DNA of 51,210 nt from Chitinophagales bacterium (lineage in GTDB: Bacteria; Bacteroidota; Bacteroidia; Chitinophagales; JADIYW01), in assembly GCA_017984135.1 (NCBI GenBank), contig JAGNZZ010000005.1, positions 1-51,210 on the forward strand, written 5' to 3'. Positions 18,073-27,300 of this stretch are shown here, one piece after another. Numbering within the stretch: position 1 is the first letter of the stretch; each line of letters opens with the position of its first letter. Below the pieces are notes generated by a model that was not told the origin of the DNA, searched no databases, and saw only the letters and a list, made by a program, of their open reading frames with translations. Made by a program: the position numbers and the translations under genes.

Positions 18073-18176
18073 ACAAAAAAGTTTAAACGAGAGAAATTAA
18101 TTATCTATCTCTTACAATATATTTAAAAAAAAATAAAACTGGAATTTCAGTATCTTTTTTAAGAAAAAATAAGCAT

Positions 18177-18683
18177 TTACTTTCGTTTGAAAACTGGAAC
18201 GGTGGAACATGCTTCGCCAAACATCAGTGATTTAACGATAGGTAATAATTTTTTGGTTATCTCGATATAAGCATCCGCATGAACGTTTTTGGTGCCACAA
18301 CCTTTAATTATGACCCGTTCATTCGTATAGTTTGTTGCGTTCATATTTTTTATATTTTGAATCCATAAATCATATTCTACTTTCTCATTATTCCCATAAA
18401 AAATAGATGTGGTATATGGAGTTAAATATGTTGAAATAAGCATATACGCCCACATAGGAAGTATGGCATCTGAGCTGCAAAAAATTGCCACTGTTTTATG
18501 TTGATAGATAGACCAATCTACTTGTTTTAAGGCTTCACGAAATTCTTTTTCTTTCAGTATCAATTCACGGTACAGAAAATATTTCAAATCGAAAGTACTA
18601 ATTTCCTCTTTTGGAAAAAACTGCTCCAAATCCAAGGTAATTAAACCACTTTCTGCTACTTTATTAATAAGGCTATCAGACAT
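18177..18683 (-). CDS. DUF2480 family protein
   Basis: 168-aa conserved protein of the Bacteroidota with no assigned function. Motifs typical of the family are seen: ISTFDLKYFLYRELILKEKEFREALKQVDWSIYQHKTVAIFCSSDAILPMWAYML, and a Cys-containing C-terminal segment (VIIKGCGTKNVHADAYIEITKKLLP). The ATG at 18683 (MSDSLINK) matches the family N-terminus better than an in-frame ATG 33 nt upstream. No signal peptide, so probably cytoplasmic. The upstream gene ends in a strong terminator, so DUF2480 must have its own promoter. Confidence 0.8.
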   Translation of the reverse strand: MSDSLINKVAESGLITLDLEQFFPKEEISTFDLKYFLYRELILKEKEFREALKQVDWSIYQHKTVAIFCSSDAILPMWAYMLISTYLTPYTTSIFYGNNEKVEYDLWIQNIKNMNATNYTNERVIIKGCGTKNVHADAYIEITKKLLPIVKSLMFGEACSTVPVFKRK

Positions 18684-18712
18684 GAGTTGACAATATACAA
18701 GATAGTTATTAA

Positions 18713-18746
18713 ACAAAAAAAAGCGGAAAATAGTTTTTCCGCTTTT
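18713..18746 (-). terminator. Terminator after the PpiD-like gene
   Basis: Minus strand: AAAAGCGGAAAA pairs with TTTTCCGCTTTT around a short loop, followed by a run of T. It lies directly after the PpiD-like stop at 18768 and ends transcription before DUF2480. Confidence 0.88.
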
Positions 18747-18767
18747 CTACTATTCGTTATGAGATGA

Positions 18768-20939
18768 TTAATAAAATTTATAACGTGTATCTTCAATATT
18801 TGCTTTTTTCTTAATGGCATCAAAAATGCTTTGGAAGTTTAAGCGAGAAATATACATACGTTGCATTTGTTTTTTATATTCATTGATATCGCCGGCCATT
18901 TCAGGTGTATTTTGTTCAATATTTTTAGGCTGCACCATAAATGCCGCTTGCTCACCGGCAATTGCCGTTGAAATTTTATCCACTGGAATACCAAAAACTG
19001 AACCGACCAATTTAGGCTCATTTCCTAAGCCAGCAACATACGCGGATGAAAAACGAACTAATGCTGTATCTACGGTAAATGCATCTTTCACTTTTGCAGC
19101 AATGGCTTTTAAATCGGTAGTGCCTACGGCAGCTTTATTTAATTGCGCCACTAAATCTTTTCCTTTTTTCTCGTTGCGCACCAACATGCTTACTTCTACT
19201 CGAACATCCTCCGCACTTGGCAATCCTTTTTTGGTAATTTTAGAAAGTTTTGCAATCATATAACGATTATCATTATCAAAAAACTCGATTATATCTGTCT
19301 TTTCTTGTTGGAAAGCCCATTGAACTAATTTGCGAGCAGCACCTAATTGTGGAACATCGACCATATTTTGAGTTAGCACCACATTTTTAGCTACGTCTTG
19401 TGTTTTGGCTGCTTTGTCGAACAGTTCTACTGTTTGGTTTTTTTGTTGAAAATTCACGGCATTATCGTACGCTAATTTTTCGGTTTCATCGCCAGGTGTT
19501 AATTCCACTACGAAGTCAGCAAATTTAGTAACCACTGTAGGTGCTTTTATGTCAATTAATAAGATAACATGCAATCCATATTGAGATTCTACTTTTGCTA
19601 TTTGATTGGGTTGCATGCCTGAGTAAAACACTTTATCATTAAATGCTTGTACCATTTGTCCGCGAGAGAAATAACCCAAATCGCCACCTTTGTCTTTAGA
19701 ACCTTGATCCAATGAATTTTCAGCTGCTAATTGTCCAAAAGGTTTTTGTCCGCTTGCCATCTCACGAATTAAGCTGTCTGCTAATGCATTGGCTTTAGCC
19801 TTATCTTCATCTGTGCCACTGCCTAATGACAATAAAATATGTGCTGCACGCACTGTATCTGGTGCCAATCTTCTGTCCAAAATTTTGGTGAACATATAAA
19901 AAGAACCTTCTTTATATACATTGGTTAATGTGCCCAAAGGTAAATTAAAAAGTGTGTCTGCATTTCTGTTGGTTTGGGTTACTTCCTGTTTGGAATAAAA
20001 ATCAACGCGATCGCCTTGAATGGAATTACGTGCAATGAATGCTGAATCGTTTGGAGTTGCTGCCAAATAATCGGCACGCATGGTATTTATTTTGGTTAAT
20101 GCTTGGGCAGTATCTTCTGAAGATGGAATAACCGAAAACAAAACAACATCTACTATTCGTGTAGCTTCTTGTTCAAAACGGGAAGCATGTGCTTTAATAT
20201 ATTCTGTAATTTCTGCATCGCTTACTTTGTATTTATCATCTGGCAAGGTAGCGTAAGGAACAGCAACATAAGCTGTTTTTGCGGCGCGTCCGGAGTTCAC
20301 TACTTCTTTAGCCATAAATGTTGGCATGTAAAATGATTGAGCCACTAATGAAGCATATTTTTGTTTCACTTGGTCCTCTTTTATTAGGTTTTCGATATAA
20401 CCTAACATTTCACGGAAATTCGATTTATTTTGTTTGTCAATTTGAGCTAAATTGGATACAAATTCGCGCATTTGCACTTGGTCAACTTGACCTTGTTTAT
20501 TGATGATTTCTGGTTTTACTTGACGAGCACGCATAATGAATTGTTGCGCTAAAGGATGTGGCATTGAACCCCACATTAAATCGCCCATTTCTGCCTCTGA
20601 TACATTTAAGCCTAGCGAAGTATATGCATTTTCCAACAATTTATTGGAAACAATGGTCGTCCAAACTTCTTCTTGAATTTGTGCTTGTGTTTGCTCGTTT
20701 GATTGGAAGTTGGGATTTAACATTTTTAATCCTTCTTCGTATTGCGTAATTCCGGAGCTGTATTGATTTAAGCTTATTTTAGAACCATCCACTTTTGCGA
20801 TGGCATCTTTTCCGTTTCCGCCTCCACCAAACATGGAATTTCTATCTAAAGCTGCTTCTAAAATGAAAATGAGTAACGCTACTGCAATGAATCCGAATAA
20901 TATCCATGAGCGTTGTCTGATTTTTCCAATAAGTGCCAT
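18768..20939 (-). CDS. PpiD/SurA-like periplasmic peptidylprolyl isomerase
   Basis: 723-aa inner-membrane-anchored foldase for outer-membrane proteins. The N-terminal membrane helix (SWILFGFIAVALLIFILEAAL) is followed by a SurA_N-type chaperone domain (residues about 45-245) and a parvulin domain (VRAAHILLSLGSGTDEDKAK ... GGDLGYFSRGQMVQAFNDKVFYSGM ... YGLHVILLID). A long C-terminal chaperone part follows, ending RYKFY. Topology and size match PpiD. It follows the GldE-like gene on the same strand. The order lptC - CBS/CorC protein - PpiD is common in Bacteroidota. It has its own TATCTTTG box 24 nt before the ATG and a strong terminator after the stop. Confidence 0.92.
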   Translation of the reverse strand: MALIGKIRQRSWILFGFIAVALLIFILEAALDRNSMFGGGGNGKDAIAKVDGSKISLNQYSSGITQYEEGLKMLNPNFQSNEQTQAQIQEEVWTTIVSNKLLENAYTSLGLNVSEAEMGDLMWGSMPHPLAQQFIMRARQVKPEIINKQGQVDQVQMREFVSNLAQIDKQNKSNFREMLGYIENLIKEDQVKQKYASLVAQSFYMPTFMAKEVVNSGRAAKTAYVAVPYATLPDDKYKVSDAEITEYIKAHASRFEQEATRIVDVVLFSVIPSSEDTAQALTKINTMRADYLAATPNDSAFIARNSIQGDRVDFYSKQEVTQTNRNADTLFNLPLGTLTNVYKEGSFYMFTKILDRRLAPDTVRAAHILLSLGSGTDEDKAKANALADSLIREMASGQKPFGQLAAENSLDQGSKDKGGDLGYFSRGQMVQAFNDKVFYSGMQPNQIAKVESQYGLHVILLIDIKAPTVVTKFADFVVELTPGDETEKLAYDNAVNFQQKNQTVELFDKAAKTQDVAKNVVLTQNMVDVPQLGAARKLVQWAFQQEKTDIIEFFDNDNRYMIAKLSKITKKGLPSAEDVRVEVSMLVRNEKKGKDLVAQLNKAAVGTTDLKAIAAKVKDAFTVDTALVRFSSAYVAGLGNEPKLVGSVFGIPVDKISTAIAGEQAAFMVQPKNIEQNTPEMAGDINEYKKQMQRMYISRLNFQSIFDAIKKKANIEDTRYKFY

Positions 20940-20963
20940 ATCCTAATGATTTTTTAAAGTGTG

Positions 20964-20971
20964 CAAAGATA
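20964..20971 (-). promoter_or_regulatory. -7 box of the PpiD-like gene
   Basis: TATCTTTG on the minus strand, 24 nt before the ATG at 20939. No obvious TTG -33 element at 18-21 bp. The rest of 20972-21068 shows nothing recognisable. Confidence 0.55.
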
Positions 20972-21068
20972 GCAGATAATTTGGAATTTAAGAAATGTAA
21001 TGGTTTGAATATGAAAGAAATATCAAAAAGAAAAATAAGACAAAAAAGTGAATGTTCGTTTAGTTAAG

Positions 21069-22352
21069 TTATTGGCTATCAATGTCTTGTATTATTTCTA
21101 ATTTAACTGTTTCAATTTTTGTTTCTGAAACATCTAAAATTTTGAAATGATATTTACCAATTTCTATTATTTCATTTTTTTCTGGGATAGATTCGTGGTA
21201 GTCAATGATAAAGCCGGAAATGGTATCGTAATCGCCTTCTGGAAAGTCTAAATGGTATTCTTCATTGAGTCTATCTATTTCTAATCTGCCAGACAAGATG
21301 AATTCATTTTTAGAAATTTGATTTACCACCAAGTCGTCTTTGTCATATTCATCATCAATTTCACCAAATATTTCTTCTAAAATATCTTCTAAGGTTATTA
21401 CTCCGGCAGTGCCTCCATATTCATTCACCACCCAAGCAATACTCTTATTTTCTTTGATAAACTCATTGAGTAATTGTTGGATATGCAAGGTTTCTGGAAC
21501 AATTTTTATTGGAATTAATATGGATTTGATGCTACTTGGTTTTTTGTGTAAATCAAAATGGTGAATGTACCCAATTATTTTATCGATTACATTATCAAAA
21601 ACCAATACTCGAGAATGGTTTGTTTCAATAATTAATTTCTTTAAATCATCTAGTGATTCGTTTACATCTATTGATGTAATTTCTCGGCGTGGAACCATGC
21701 AATCGCGCACTCGAAGTTTTTTTAAGTACAATGCATTTTCAAATAATTCGGTATCTACTTCTTCTTCATCTTCGCCTTCTTTTTTTCCATGTTCTTTAAT
21801 AAATTTTTCTAAATCAACAGATGAAAATTCAATATCATGTCCGGCGACTTTTATGCCAAACAATTTAAATACTAACGTTGACAGTGCTGTAATTAACAAC
21901 ACACCTGGTGCTAAAACTATATCTATCAATTTATATGGTATTACCATTATGGGTAATATAGAATCAGCGAAAACTTTAAACAAAACTTTAGGAATAAATT
22001 CTCCCAATAATAAAATTACGCTGGTGGAAATAATGGTTTGTGTGATAAAGATAAAGAGTTCGGGTTTGGTGAAATAATCTGAAAAGATTGGTTCTAAGAT
22101 TGGTTCTAATAACATGGAAGTTAAAATACCAAATGCGATTAATGCGATGTTGTTTCCAAGTAAAGTGGTCACAATAAACTTTGATGGATTTTTGATATAA
22201 TCGTTCAGTAGTTTTCCAGAGTAAGTGCCACGTTGGTAACTGAGTTCTATTTTTAATTTATTGGCAGAAAGAAATGCAATTTCTATTCCTGAAAAAATAG
22301 CAGTAAAAATTAAGGCTAAAAATAACAATAGTAAGATGGTGCCTATACTCAT
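21069..22352 (-). CDS. CNNM/CorC-family membrane protein with CBS pair (GldE-like)
   Basis: 427-aa transporter-type protein. The DUF21/CNNM membrane domain covers residues 1-190 (LFLALIFTAIFSGIEIAFLSANKLKIE; several helices). A CBS pair follows at about 205-335 (RVRDCMVPRREITSIDVNESLDDLKKLIIETNHSRVLVFDN). The C-terminal CorC_HlyC transporter-associated domain lies at about 345-420 (EYHLDFPEGDYDTISGFIIDYHESIPEKNEII). Members act in Mg2+/Co2+ efflux, and GldE of this family is needed for gliding in flavobacteria. It sits between lptC and ppiD, a conserved order. A TATCTTTG box ends 7 nt before the ATG. Calling it GldE is tentative. Confidence 0.88.
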   Translation of the reverse strand: MSIGTILLLLFLALIFTAIFSGIEIAFLSANKLKIELSYQRGTYSGKLLNDYIKNPSKFIVTTLLGNNIALIAFGILTSMLLEPILEPIFSDYFTKPELFIFITQTIISTSVILLLGEFIPKVLFKVFADSILPIMVIPYKLIDIVLAPGVLLITALSTLVFKLFGIKVAGHDIEFSSVDLEKFIKEHGKKEGEDEEEVDTELFENALYLKKLRVRDCMVPRREITSIDVNESLDDLKKLIIETNHSRVLVFDNVIDKIIGYIHHFDLHKKPSSIKSILIPIKIVPETLHIQQLLNEFIKENKSIAWVVNEYGGTAGVITLEDILEEIFGEIDDEYDKDDLVVNQISKNEFILSGRLEIDRLNEEYHLDFPEGDYDTISGFIIDYHESIPEKNEIIEIGKYHFKILDVSETKIETVKLEIIQDIDSQ

Positions 22353-22359
22353 GATGGTA

Positions 22360-22367
22360 CAAAGATA
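22360..22367 (-). promoter_or_regulatory. -7 box of the GldE-like gene
   Basis: TATCTTTG on the minus strand, ending 7 nt before the ATG at 22352; this predicts a leader of only a few bases. Confidence 0.55.
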
Positions 22368-22380
22368 GTTTTTTTATAGG

Positions 22381-22413
22381 ATAGTGAATGGTAAATAGTG
22401 ACTGGTAAATAGT
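22381..22413. repeat. 14-bp tandem repeat between lptC and the GldE-like gene
   Basis: ATAGTGAATGGTAA (22381-22394) is followed directly by ATAGTGACTGGTAA (22395-22408, one mismatch) and a partial third copy starting ATAGT. It lies just upstream of the GldE -7 box. Confidence 0.9.
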
Positions 22414-22481
22414 TATTAAAAATTGGTATGCTGACTGTCATCTTCTAAAAACGTTCACTTATAACCTATCATTTTCATCTC

Positions 22482-23036
22482 TTATTGAAATCCATTGTCG
22501 TTATCCACAGAAACGATACCGGTTACTTTTCGGATGGTATAATTAGAGAAATCTTCATCGGCAATAAATCCGATTCCTTTAATAATATTGTCAGGTGTTT
22601 TAATTTTGATGGATTGGTTGGTATATACTTTTTTGGTTTGCATATTCCATGTAAGTGAATCGGTTTCTAATATTTCATTTTTATGATTTTCCATATATAC
22701 ATTTCCGGAAATCTGAATAAGTTGTTTAGTGTCATCATTTTCAGCATAATTGGCTTTTAAAACAGAGATTAGATTTAATTCTTGATAGAACTTAACTAAT
22801 AATCCATTTGGAAATACAATTTTATTTTGTGATTTGGTGTAACGTTGAATGGTGTTTCCGGTGATGATGGCTCGTTTGTAGGCACCTTCTTTATAGGTAA
22901 AGGTTACGCTGTCGGCTGTTTCTATTTGAGCAGACTGTTCATCAAACATAGATTTTACTTTTGTGATGTCATTTTCTTTACAGGCAGTGATGCTGAGCAA
23001 AAAAGTAATAAAGCATACATAAAAGCGTGTTTTCAA
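22482..23036 (-). CDS. lptC: LPS export periplasmic protein LptC (lipoprotein form)
   Basis: 184-aa LptC-like protein, part of the bridge that carries LPS from the inner to the outer membrane. The N-terminus is a lipoprotein signal (FYVCFITFLLSITAC) followed by beta-jellyroll sequence. Family hallmarks are NGLLVKFYQELNLISVLKANYAEND and ISGNVYMENHKNEILETDSLTWNMQTKKVYTNQSIKIKTPDNIIKGIGFIADEDFSNYTI. The start is TTG at 23036: there is an in-frame stop upstream and no ATG before the lipobox. It stands between the EnvC-like gene and the GldE-like gene on the same strand. Confidence 0.9.
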   Translation of the reverse strand: MKTRFYVCFITFLLSITACKENDITKVKSMFDEQSAQIETADSVTFTYKEGAYKRAIITGNTIQRYTKSQNKIVFPNGLLVKFYQELNLISVLKANYAENDDTKQLIQISGNVYMENHKNEILETDSLTWNMQTKKVYTNQSIKIKTPDNIIKGIGFIADEDFSNYTIRKVTGIVSVDNDNGFQ

Positions 23037-23090
23037 ATTTGAATTTTTCTGGATGAATTATCGGAATAAATGTAGCGTTTTTCGAACAAT

Positions 23091-24539
23091 TTATTTAGCA
23101 TAAATCCATGTTTCTGGATCAAGTTTGGCGGCACCTTTCCACACTTCAAGATGAATTTCGGTAATATTATCTTCATCGGTGTACGCTGCACCAATCACTT
23201 GTTTGGTGGATACTTTTTGGCCTTTACTCACGTTTACAGAAGCCAATTTGGAATAAACCGTAAAATAGTTCCCATGGCTAACAATTACGGCATTTTTAAA
23301 TGTTGGATTATTTAAAATGCCGACAACACTTCCTTCAAAAACACATCGAACGGAGCTATTGGCATCGGTGCGAATATCAATGCCGTTGTTTTGCATTTTG
23401 ATATTGGTTTCTGCTATTGTATAAGGGCCAAATCCTTTGCTGACAAATCCTTTTTCAACCGGCCAAGGTAGTTTCCCTTTATTATTCATAAATCCAGAAG
23501 ATAATTTATCGTATTCTGGTGTGGAAGTAATTTTAATTGGTATCTCTGCTTTTTTTACGGCTTCAATGTCTTCTTTAGATGGTTCTTTGCCTTGCTCTTT
23601 GGCTTTTTTTATGGCCAGCTCAGCAGCTTTCTTTTTAGCTGCTGCTTCTGCAGTTGCTTTTGCTATGGCTTCTTTCTGTTTTTTCTCTTCTGCCAACCTT
23701 GCCAATTCAATTTCTTTTTTGATGATGGCTTCAATTTGAGCATCTAACTTAGCCGCTGCTTTTTGTTTAATTGCAATATTGGTTTGTAATTGTTTTTCTT
23801 TCTGTTTAAGCGTTTGAACAGCGGCGTTTTTTTGTTTAACCGTAACGTCTAGTTGTTGTTTTTCTTTTACTTTATTGTTTAACAGATTTTCTTTCGATTT
23901 TTTCTTCTCATCAATAGATGATATGATTGAACTGATGTCGGATTTTTTTTCTACAATTTGGGTGGCTTGTTGTTCTCTAAAATTTGCGTATTTACGCAAA
24001 TAGTTTAATCGACGTATTGCTTCGGAAAATGAATTGGCATTTAAAATAAATAATAATTTATTGGTAAATCGCTGTGATTTATATATTCGTACGACCGCAT
24101 CGGCATATTCTTTTTTTAAAGCATCTAAATGCGTTTCTTCTGTTCGGAGTGCATCTATATTTTCATTTATTTTTTCAGAATAATCATTTACTTCTGTTTC
24201 AATTTCAGTTATTAATTTTTTACGCAGTTCTACTTGTTTGCTTAAGGCTTGTACATCTGCTAAGCTGGCATTTTTAGATGCTTTTGTTTTTTCTAATTGT
24301 TGCTGTGTATATTCAATTTCTTTTAATAATTTTTGTTTTTTAGCTTCCAGTGCTGCCTTTTTATCTTGTGAAAATGAAAATGTAAGACTACCGATGCATA
24401 AGCATACGCATAAAAAAAAACGTTTATTGCTAAATAAAATTACGCTGATTGCATTAAAATACAATAGAATACTTGGCTTGCTGGCAGCAGCAAGTTTTTT
24501 ATTTGAAAAAGGAAACAGTATGTTGGAATTATTTTTCAA
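23091..24539 (-). CDS. EnvC-like murein hydrolase activator with degenerate LytM domain
   Basis: Up to 482 aa. A signal sequence (SNKRFFLCVCLCIGSLTFSFSQ) is followed by a long coiled coil (residues about 58-310, rich in K, E, Q and A) and a C-terminal LytM/M23 domain at about 360-480. The zinc ligands are not conserved: the usual HxGID reads NNGIDIR, the YaHL segment reads YSKL, and the final HxH reads EIH. This fits EnvC-type activators, not active endopeptidases. The start is uncertain: no in-frame ATG exists before the signal peptide. TTG at 24539 (overlapping the upstream stop by 11 nt) or TTG at 24464 are the candidates. Clustered with DUF4292 and TPR genes, as in other Bacteroidota. Confidence 0.85.
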   Translation of the reverse strand: MKNNSNILFPFSNKKLAAASKPSILLYFNAISVILFSNKRFFLCVCLCIGSLTFSFSQDKKAALEAKKQKLLKEIEYTQQQLEKTKASKNASLADVQALSKQVELRKKLITEIETEVNDYSEKINENIDALRTEETHLDALKKEYADAVVRIYKSQRFTNKLLFILNANSFSEAIRRLNYLRKYANFREQQATQIVEKKSDISSIISSIDEKKKSKENLLNNKVKEKQQLDVTVKQKNAAVQTLKQKEKQLQTNIAIKQKAAAKLDAQIEAIIKKEIELARLAEEKKQKEAIAKATAEAAAKKKAAELAIKKAKEQGKEPSKEDIEAVKKAEIPIKITSTPEYDKLSSGFMNNKGKLPWPVEKGFVSKGFGPYTIAETNIKMQNNGIDIRTDANSSVRCVFEGSVVGILNNPTFKNAVIVSHGNYFTVYSKLASVNVSKGQKVSTKQVIGAAYTDEDNITEIHLEVWKGAAKLDPETWIYAK

Positions 24540-25353
24540 TTTTATATTTCGGATTAATGGAAAATGGATATTCTAAATTTTGTTTGGCTTCAATGCTTTG
24601 AAACTTAAACGACAACTCAAATGTTTCTTTGGTATTTTTCATGATTAATTCTCTATCCATAGCAAATGGCTTACCCAGTTGAGTTTGATAATTGCTATAC
24701 ATCGATTCTAAAGTTTGGTTTTTTTGTTTATCGGTTACAAAAATATTGTCAATATTTTTAGTGGATTTATTAAACAACACATTGGTTAAAAACCGGACAG
24801 CATCTGAGTTCAATGTTTTATTCGTGGCATTGTTGACGTATTTTGTTTTTTCAGCATCTACAAAAATTAATTGTCCTAAAAACAAGTTTTCTATGTCTTC
24901 AAACGACAAATCTACTAAAGCCTTTTGTTTGATGTATGACAATGGTTTTAAGATATATCTACTGTTTAATTTGTCCATTATTTTAATACTGTCTTTGGTG
25001 ATTAAAACACGTGCGCCTTCGATGCCAATAATAGACATAGAAAGCCAAATTTTTTCACCTTTTTTCCAACGAATGTTAGTAGTGAAACTCTGATTAATGG
25101 AAGAAGATGAAATTTTTGTTTTCATTTTTGCACTGAGTTCGTTGAATGGCAATTCATTGGCTTTTACAAATTTCATTAATGCAAAAGCATTCGCATCTAT
25201 TTTTGGTGTGATTTTTTCAGGAATTGATGTTTGGGTTTTCGTGGTGCTTATTGTATCTTGCTTAGTTGGTGTCGAGGTTATTTTTTTGCTGTGTTTACAC
25301 GCAGGAAGCACGAAGACAAAAAAGGCAAGTATAATTAAACTATTTTTTTTCAT
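24529..25353 (-). CDS. DUF4292 family lipoprotein
   Basis: 274-aa lipoprotein with signal peptide and lipobox (LAFFVFVLPAC, Cys19). The mature part is LolA/LolB-like in pattern: FNELSAKMKTKISSSSINQSFTTNIRWKKGEKIWLSMSIIGIEGARVLITKDSIKIMDKLNSRYILKPLSYI. The DUF4292 assignment rests on this and on its place between TPR and EnvC-like genes, a recurrent Bacteroidota order. A role in outer-membrane lipoprotein or lipid handling would fit the fold but is inferred. The stop overlaps the possible start of the EnvC-like gene. Confidence 0.82.
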   Translation of the reverse strand: MKKNSLIILAFFVFVLPACKHSKKITSTPTKQDTISTTKTQTSIPEKITPKIDANAFALMKFVKANELPFNELSAKMKTKISSSSINQSFTTNIRWKKGEKIWLSMSIIGIEGARVLITKDSIKIMDKLNSRYILKPLSYIKQKALVDLSFEDIENLFLGQLIFVDAEKTKYVNNATNKTLNSDAVRFLTNVLFNKSTKNIDNIFVTDKQKNQTLESMYSNYQTQLGKPFAMDRELIMKNTKETFELSFKFQSIEAKQNLEYPFSINPKYKIEK

Positions 25354-25418
25354 GGTGATAGATATAGAGTTTTAAACAGATAACGTTTTTATTATCTGCA
25401 TTTATTGTGCCATGTGTT

Positions 25419-27188
25419 TTAATTGATTTTACGATTCTTAATTCTGTTTTCCAAGGAAGACTTATCGCCTCCTTTTTGAAGTGCCATTTTCCATTGTTCC
25501 ACTGCCTTATCTATTTCGCCTACTTTAAAAAGTATATCGCCATAATGTGTCAATAATTCTGCTCTATCTTTTGCATCTGGCAAATCCATTGCTTGTTCTA
25601 TCCAAACCAAGGCTTCTTTGAAGTTTTTCATTTTAAACATTATCCATGCATACGTATCTAAAAAAGCAGAATTATTATCCACCAGCAAATTGGATTTTTT
25701 ACTCATGCGTTCGGCTTTCTCCAGCTTATTATCGCGTTCAGAAAGATAATAGGCATAATTGTTTAAAACAGTAGCATTATTGGGATCTATTTCTAAAGCT
25801 GCTTCATAACAACTATCTGTACGTTCAAAGTTTTTTAATTGAAAAGAGGCATCACCCAATGCAATCAACATTTGCAAGGTAAGCTGTGACGTGTAAGCTG
25901 TTTCTTCAAATGTTTCCATTTTTTGACGTGCAAATGCTTTCATTAAAACATCAGAAGTAGCTTGATGATTGTTCTTTTGTTGTTGGGCAATGGCATGATA
26001 AAAATAACCAAACGGATCATTTGGGATTTTTGTCATGCCTTTTTCAGTGATAGAAAGCAAATGGTCGTAATCTTCCAGTTCTGTATCTAAAATATATAGT
26101 TGAATCCATACGGTATTAGGAACATCACTTAGTTCAATTGCTTTATCGTATTCGGCTTGCGAATCTTTCTTTTTTCCTATGTTATACAACACATCTGCAC
26201 GTGCAGTAACAGCTTTTACATCATTTGGATACATGGCTACTATCAAATCTGCCATGTGTAATACTTCCGTTTTCAAACTTGAATCTTTTGTTAATCGTTC
26301 GATGTATGGAATAAATGATAGAATTTTGGTATCGATGTCAATTTTTTCATTTTTAAATATTTGTTGAATAATTTCATCGTGTTTTTTATCATCGCCTTTT
26401 TTTCTGTATGTTTCTGCCAATGACAATAATGCATCTGCATTGTTTGCATCTGTTGCCAATATTTTATGGTAAATTTGAATGGCTTTGTCATACATTTTAT
26501 TGGCTTGATATACTTCGCCAATTAATCCAATATATCGAATTTCATCGGGATAGGCTTTGGCTAATTTCTCAATATCTTGTACGCAGTCTTCTATTTTTCC
26601 TAGTTTAATAAAAAGAGGTTGTTTTTGGAAAATCAATTCTTCTTGTATGCCAATCTTTTTTTCTAAAGCATTATACACATCAATGGCGTTTTCATATTGT
26701 TCTGCTTTGGAAAGCATATATGCCCAATCGTAGTAATAATCGTATTCTTTAGGTTTTAGTTTAATTAGTTTTTCATACGTTTTAGCCGCACCTGCAAAAT
26801 CACCTTTTTCACCTTTTGCTTCTGCTAAATACTGGTAATAATATTCGTTATTTGGATTGATATCAATAGCTTTTGATGCCATTTCAATAGCTTTATCCAT
26901 ATTTCTGGACTCGAAAGCAATTCGGGAAAGTTCATAATAAGCAACATCATTTTTGGGATTTCTGCGCAATACTTCATTAAATTTAGTAATGGCATCTTGT
27001 GAATTGCCTAATAAATAAGCTTGTACACCAGATATAAAAATGGCTTGTTGTTCTAATTCTTCTTTGGTTAAAACATTCTCAGTCGATGTAGATTTTTGTT
27101 TCTTCTTTTTTTTAGCAAAAGATGTTTTTGTGCTCACCGCAAAAAAAACAAGCAAGATTAACAGTCGATATAGTATTTTATTTTTCAA
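25419..27188 (-). CDS. Exported tetratricopeptide-repeat protein
   Basis: 589-aa protein made almost wholly of TPR repeats after a signal peptide (KNKILYRLLILLVFFAVSTKTSFA) and a Lys-rich stretch. Repeats can be followed from about residue 45, for example DAITKFNEVLRRNPKNDVAYYELSRIA, KAIEMASKAIDINPNNEYYYQYLAEAKG, and the C-terminal ALEIDPNNATVLNNYAYYLSERD. The start is read as TTG at 27188, because that gives a standard signal peptide beginning M-K-N-K; another TTG 45 nt upstream gives a poor N-terminus, and no ATG exists. It is first in the minus-strand group TPR - DUF4292 - EnvC-like. A scaffold role in the envelope is likely; partners are unknown. Confidence 0.85.
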   Translation of the reverse strand: MKNKILYRLLILLVFFAVSTKTSFAKKKKKQKSTSTENVLTKEELEQQAIFISGVQAYLLGNSQDAITKFNEVLRRNPKNDVAYYELSRIAFESRNMDKAIEMASKAIDINPNNEYYYQYLAEAKGEKGDFAGAAKTYEKLIKLKPKEYDYYYDWAYMLSKAEQYENAIDVYNALEKKIGIQEELIFQKQPLFIKLGKIEDCVQDIEKLAKAYPDEIRYIGLIGEVYQANKMYDKAIQIYHKILATDANNADALLSLAETYRKKGDDKKHDEIIQQIFKNEKIDIDTKILSFIPYIERLTKDSSLKTEVLHMADLIVAMYPNDVKAVTARADVLYNIGKKKDSQAEYDKAIELSDVPNTVWIQLYILDTELEDYDHLLSITEKGMTKIPNDPFGYFYHAIAQQQKNNHQATSDVLMKAFARQKMETFEETAYTSQLTLQMLIALGDASFQLKNFERTDSCYEAALEIDPNNATVLNNYAYYLSERDNKLEKAERMSKKSNLLVDNNSAFLDTYAWIMFKMKNFKEALVWIEQAMDLPDAKDRAELLTHYGDILFKVGEIDKAVEQWKMALQKGGDKSSLENRIKNRKIN

Positions 27189-27300
27189 TAGATTGTATTT
27201 GAAAATGATGGATACAGAAAATCTAACATACAAGATAACGAATTTGCCGTCTTATATTGGAAAGAATAACTGGTATTAACCTTTTTTAGCAAGAATTGAT

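Noticed and set aside
18089..18112. Imperfect palindrome AGAGA...TAATTA...TCTCT upstream of the transglycosylase gene
   Set aside because: Arms of only 5 bp in AT-rich DNA; no link to a promoter box.
18814..19263. Plus-strand open frame of 149 codons opposite the PpiD-like gene
   Set aside because: Antisense shadow; no promoter, no recognisable domain.
21565..22077. Plus-strand open frame of 170 codons opposite the GldE-like gene
   Set aside because: Shadow of a conserved membrane protein gene; its translation is low-complexity and has no family pattern.
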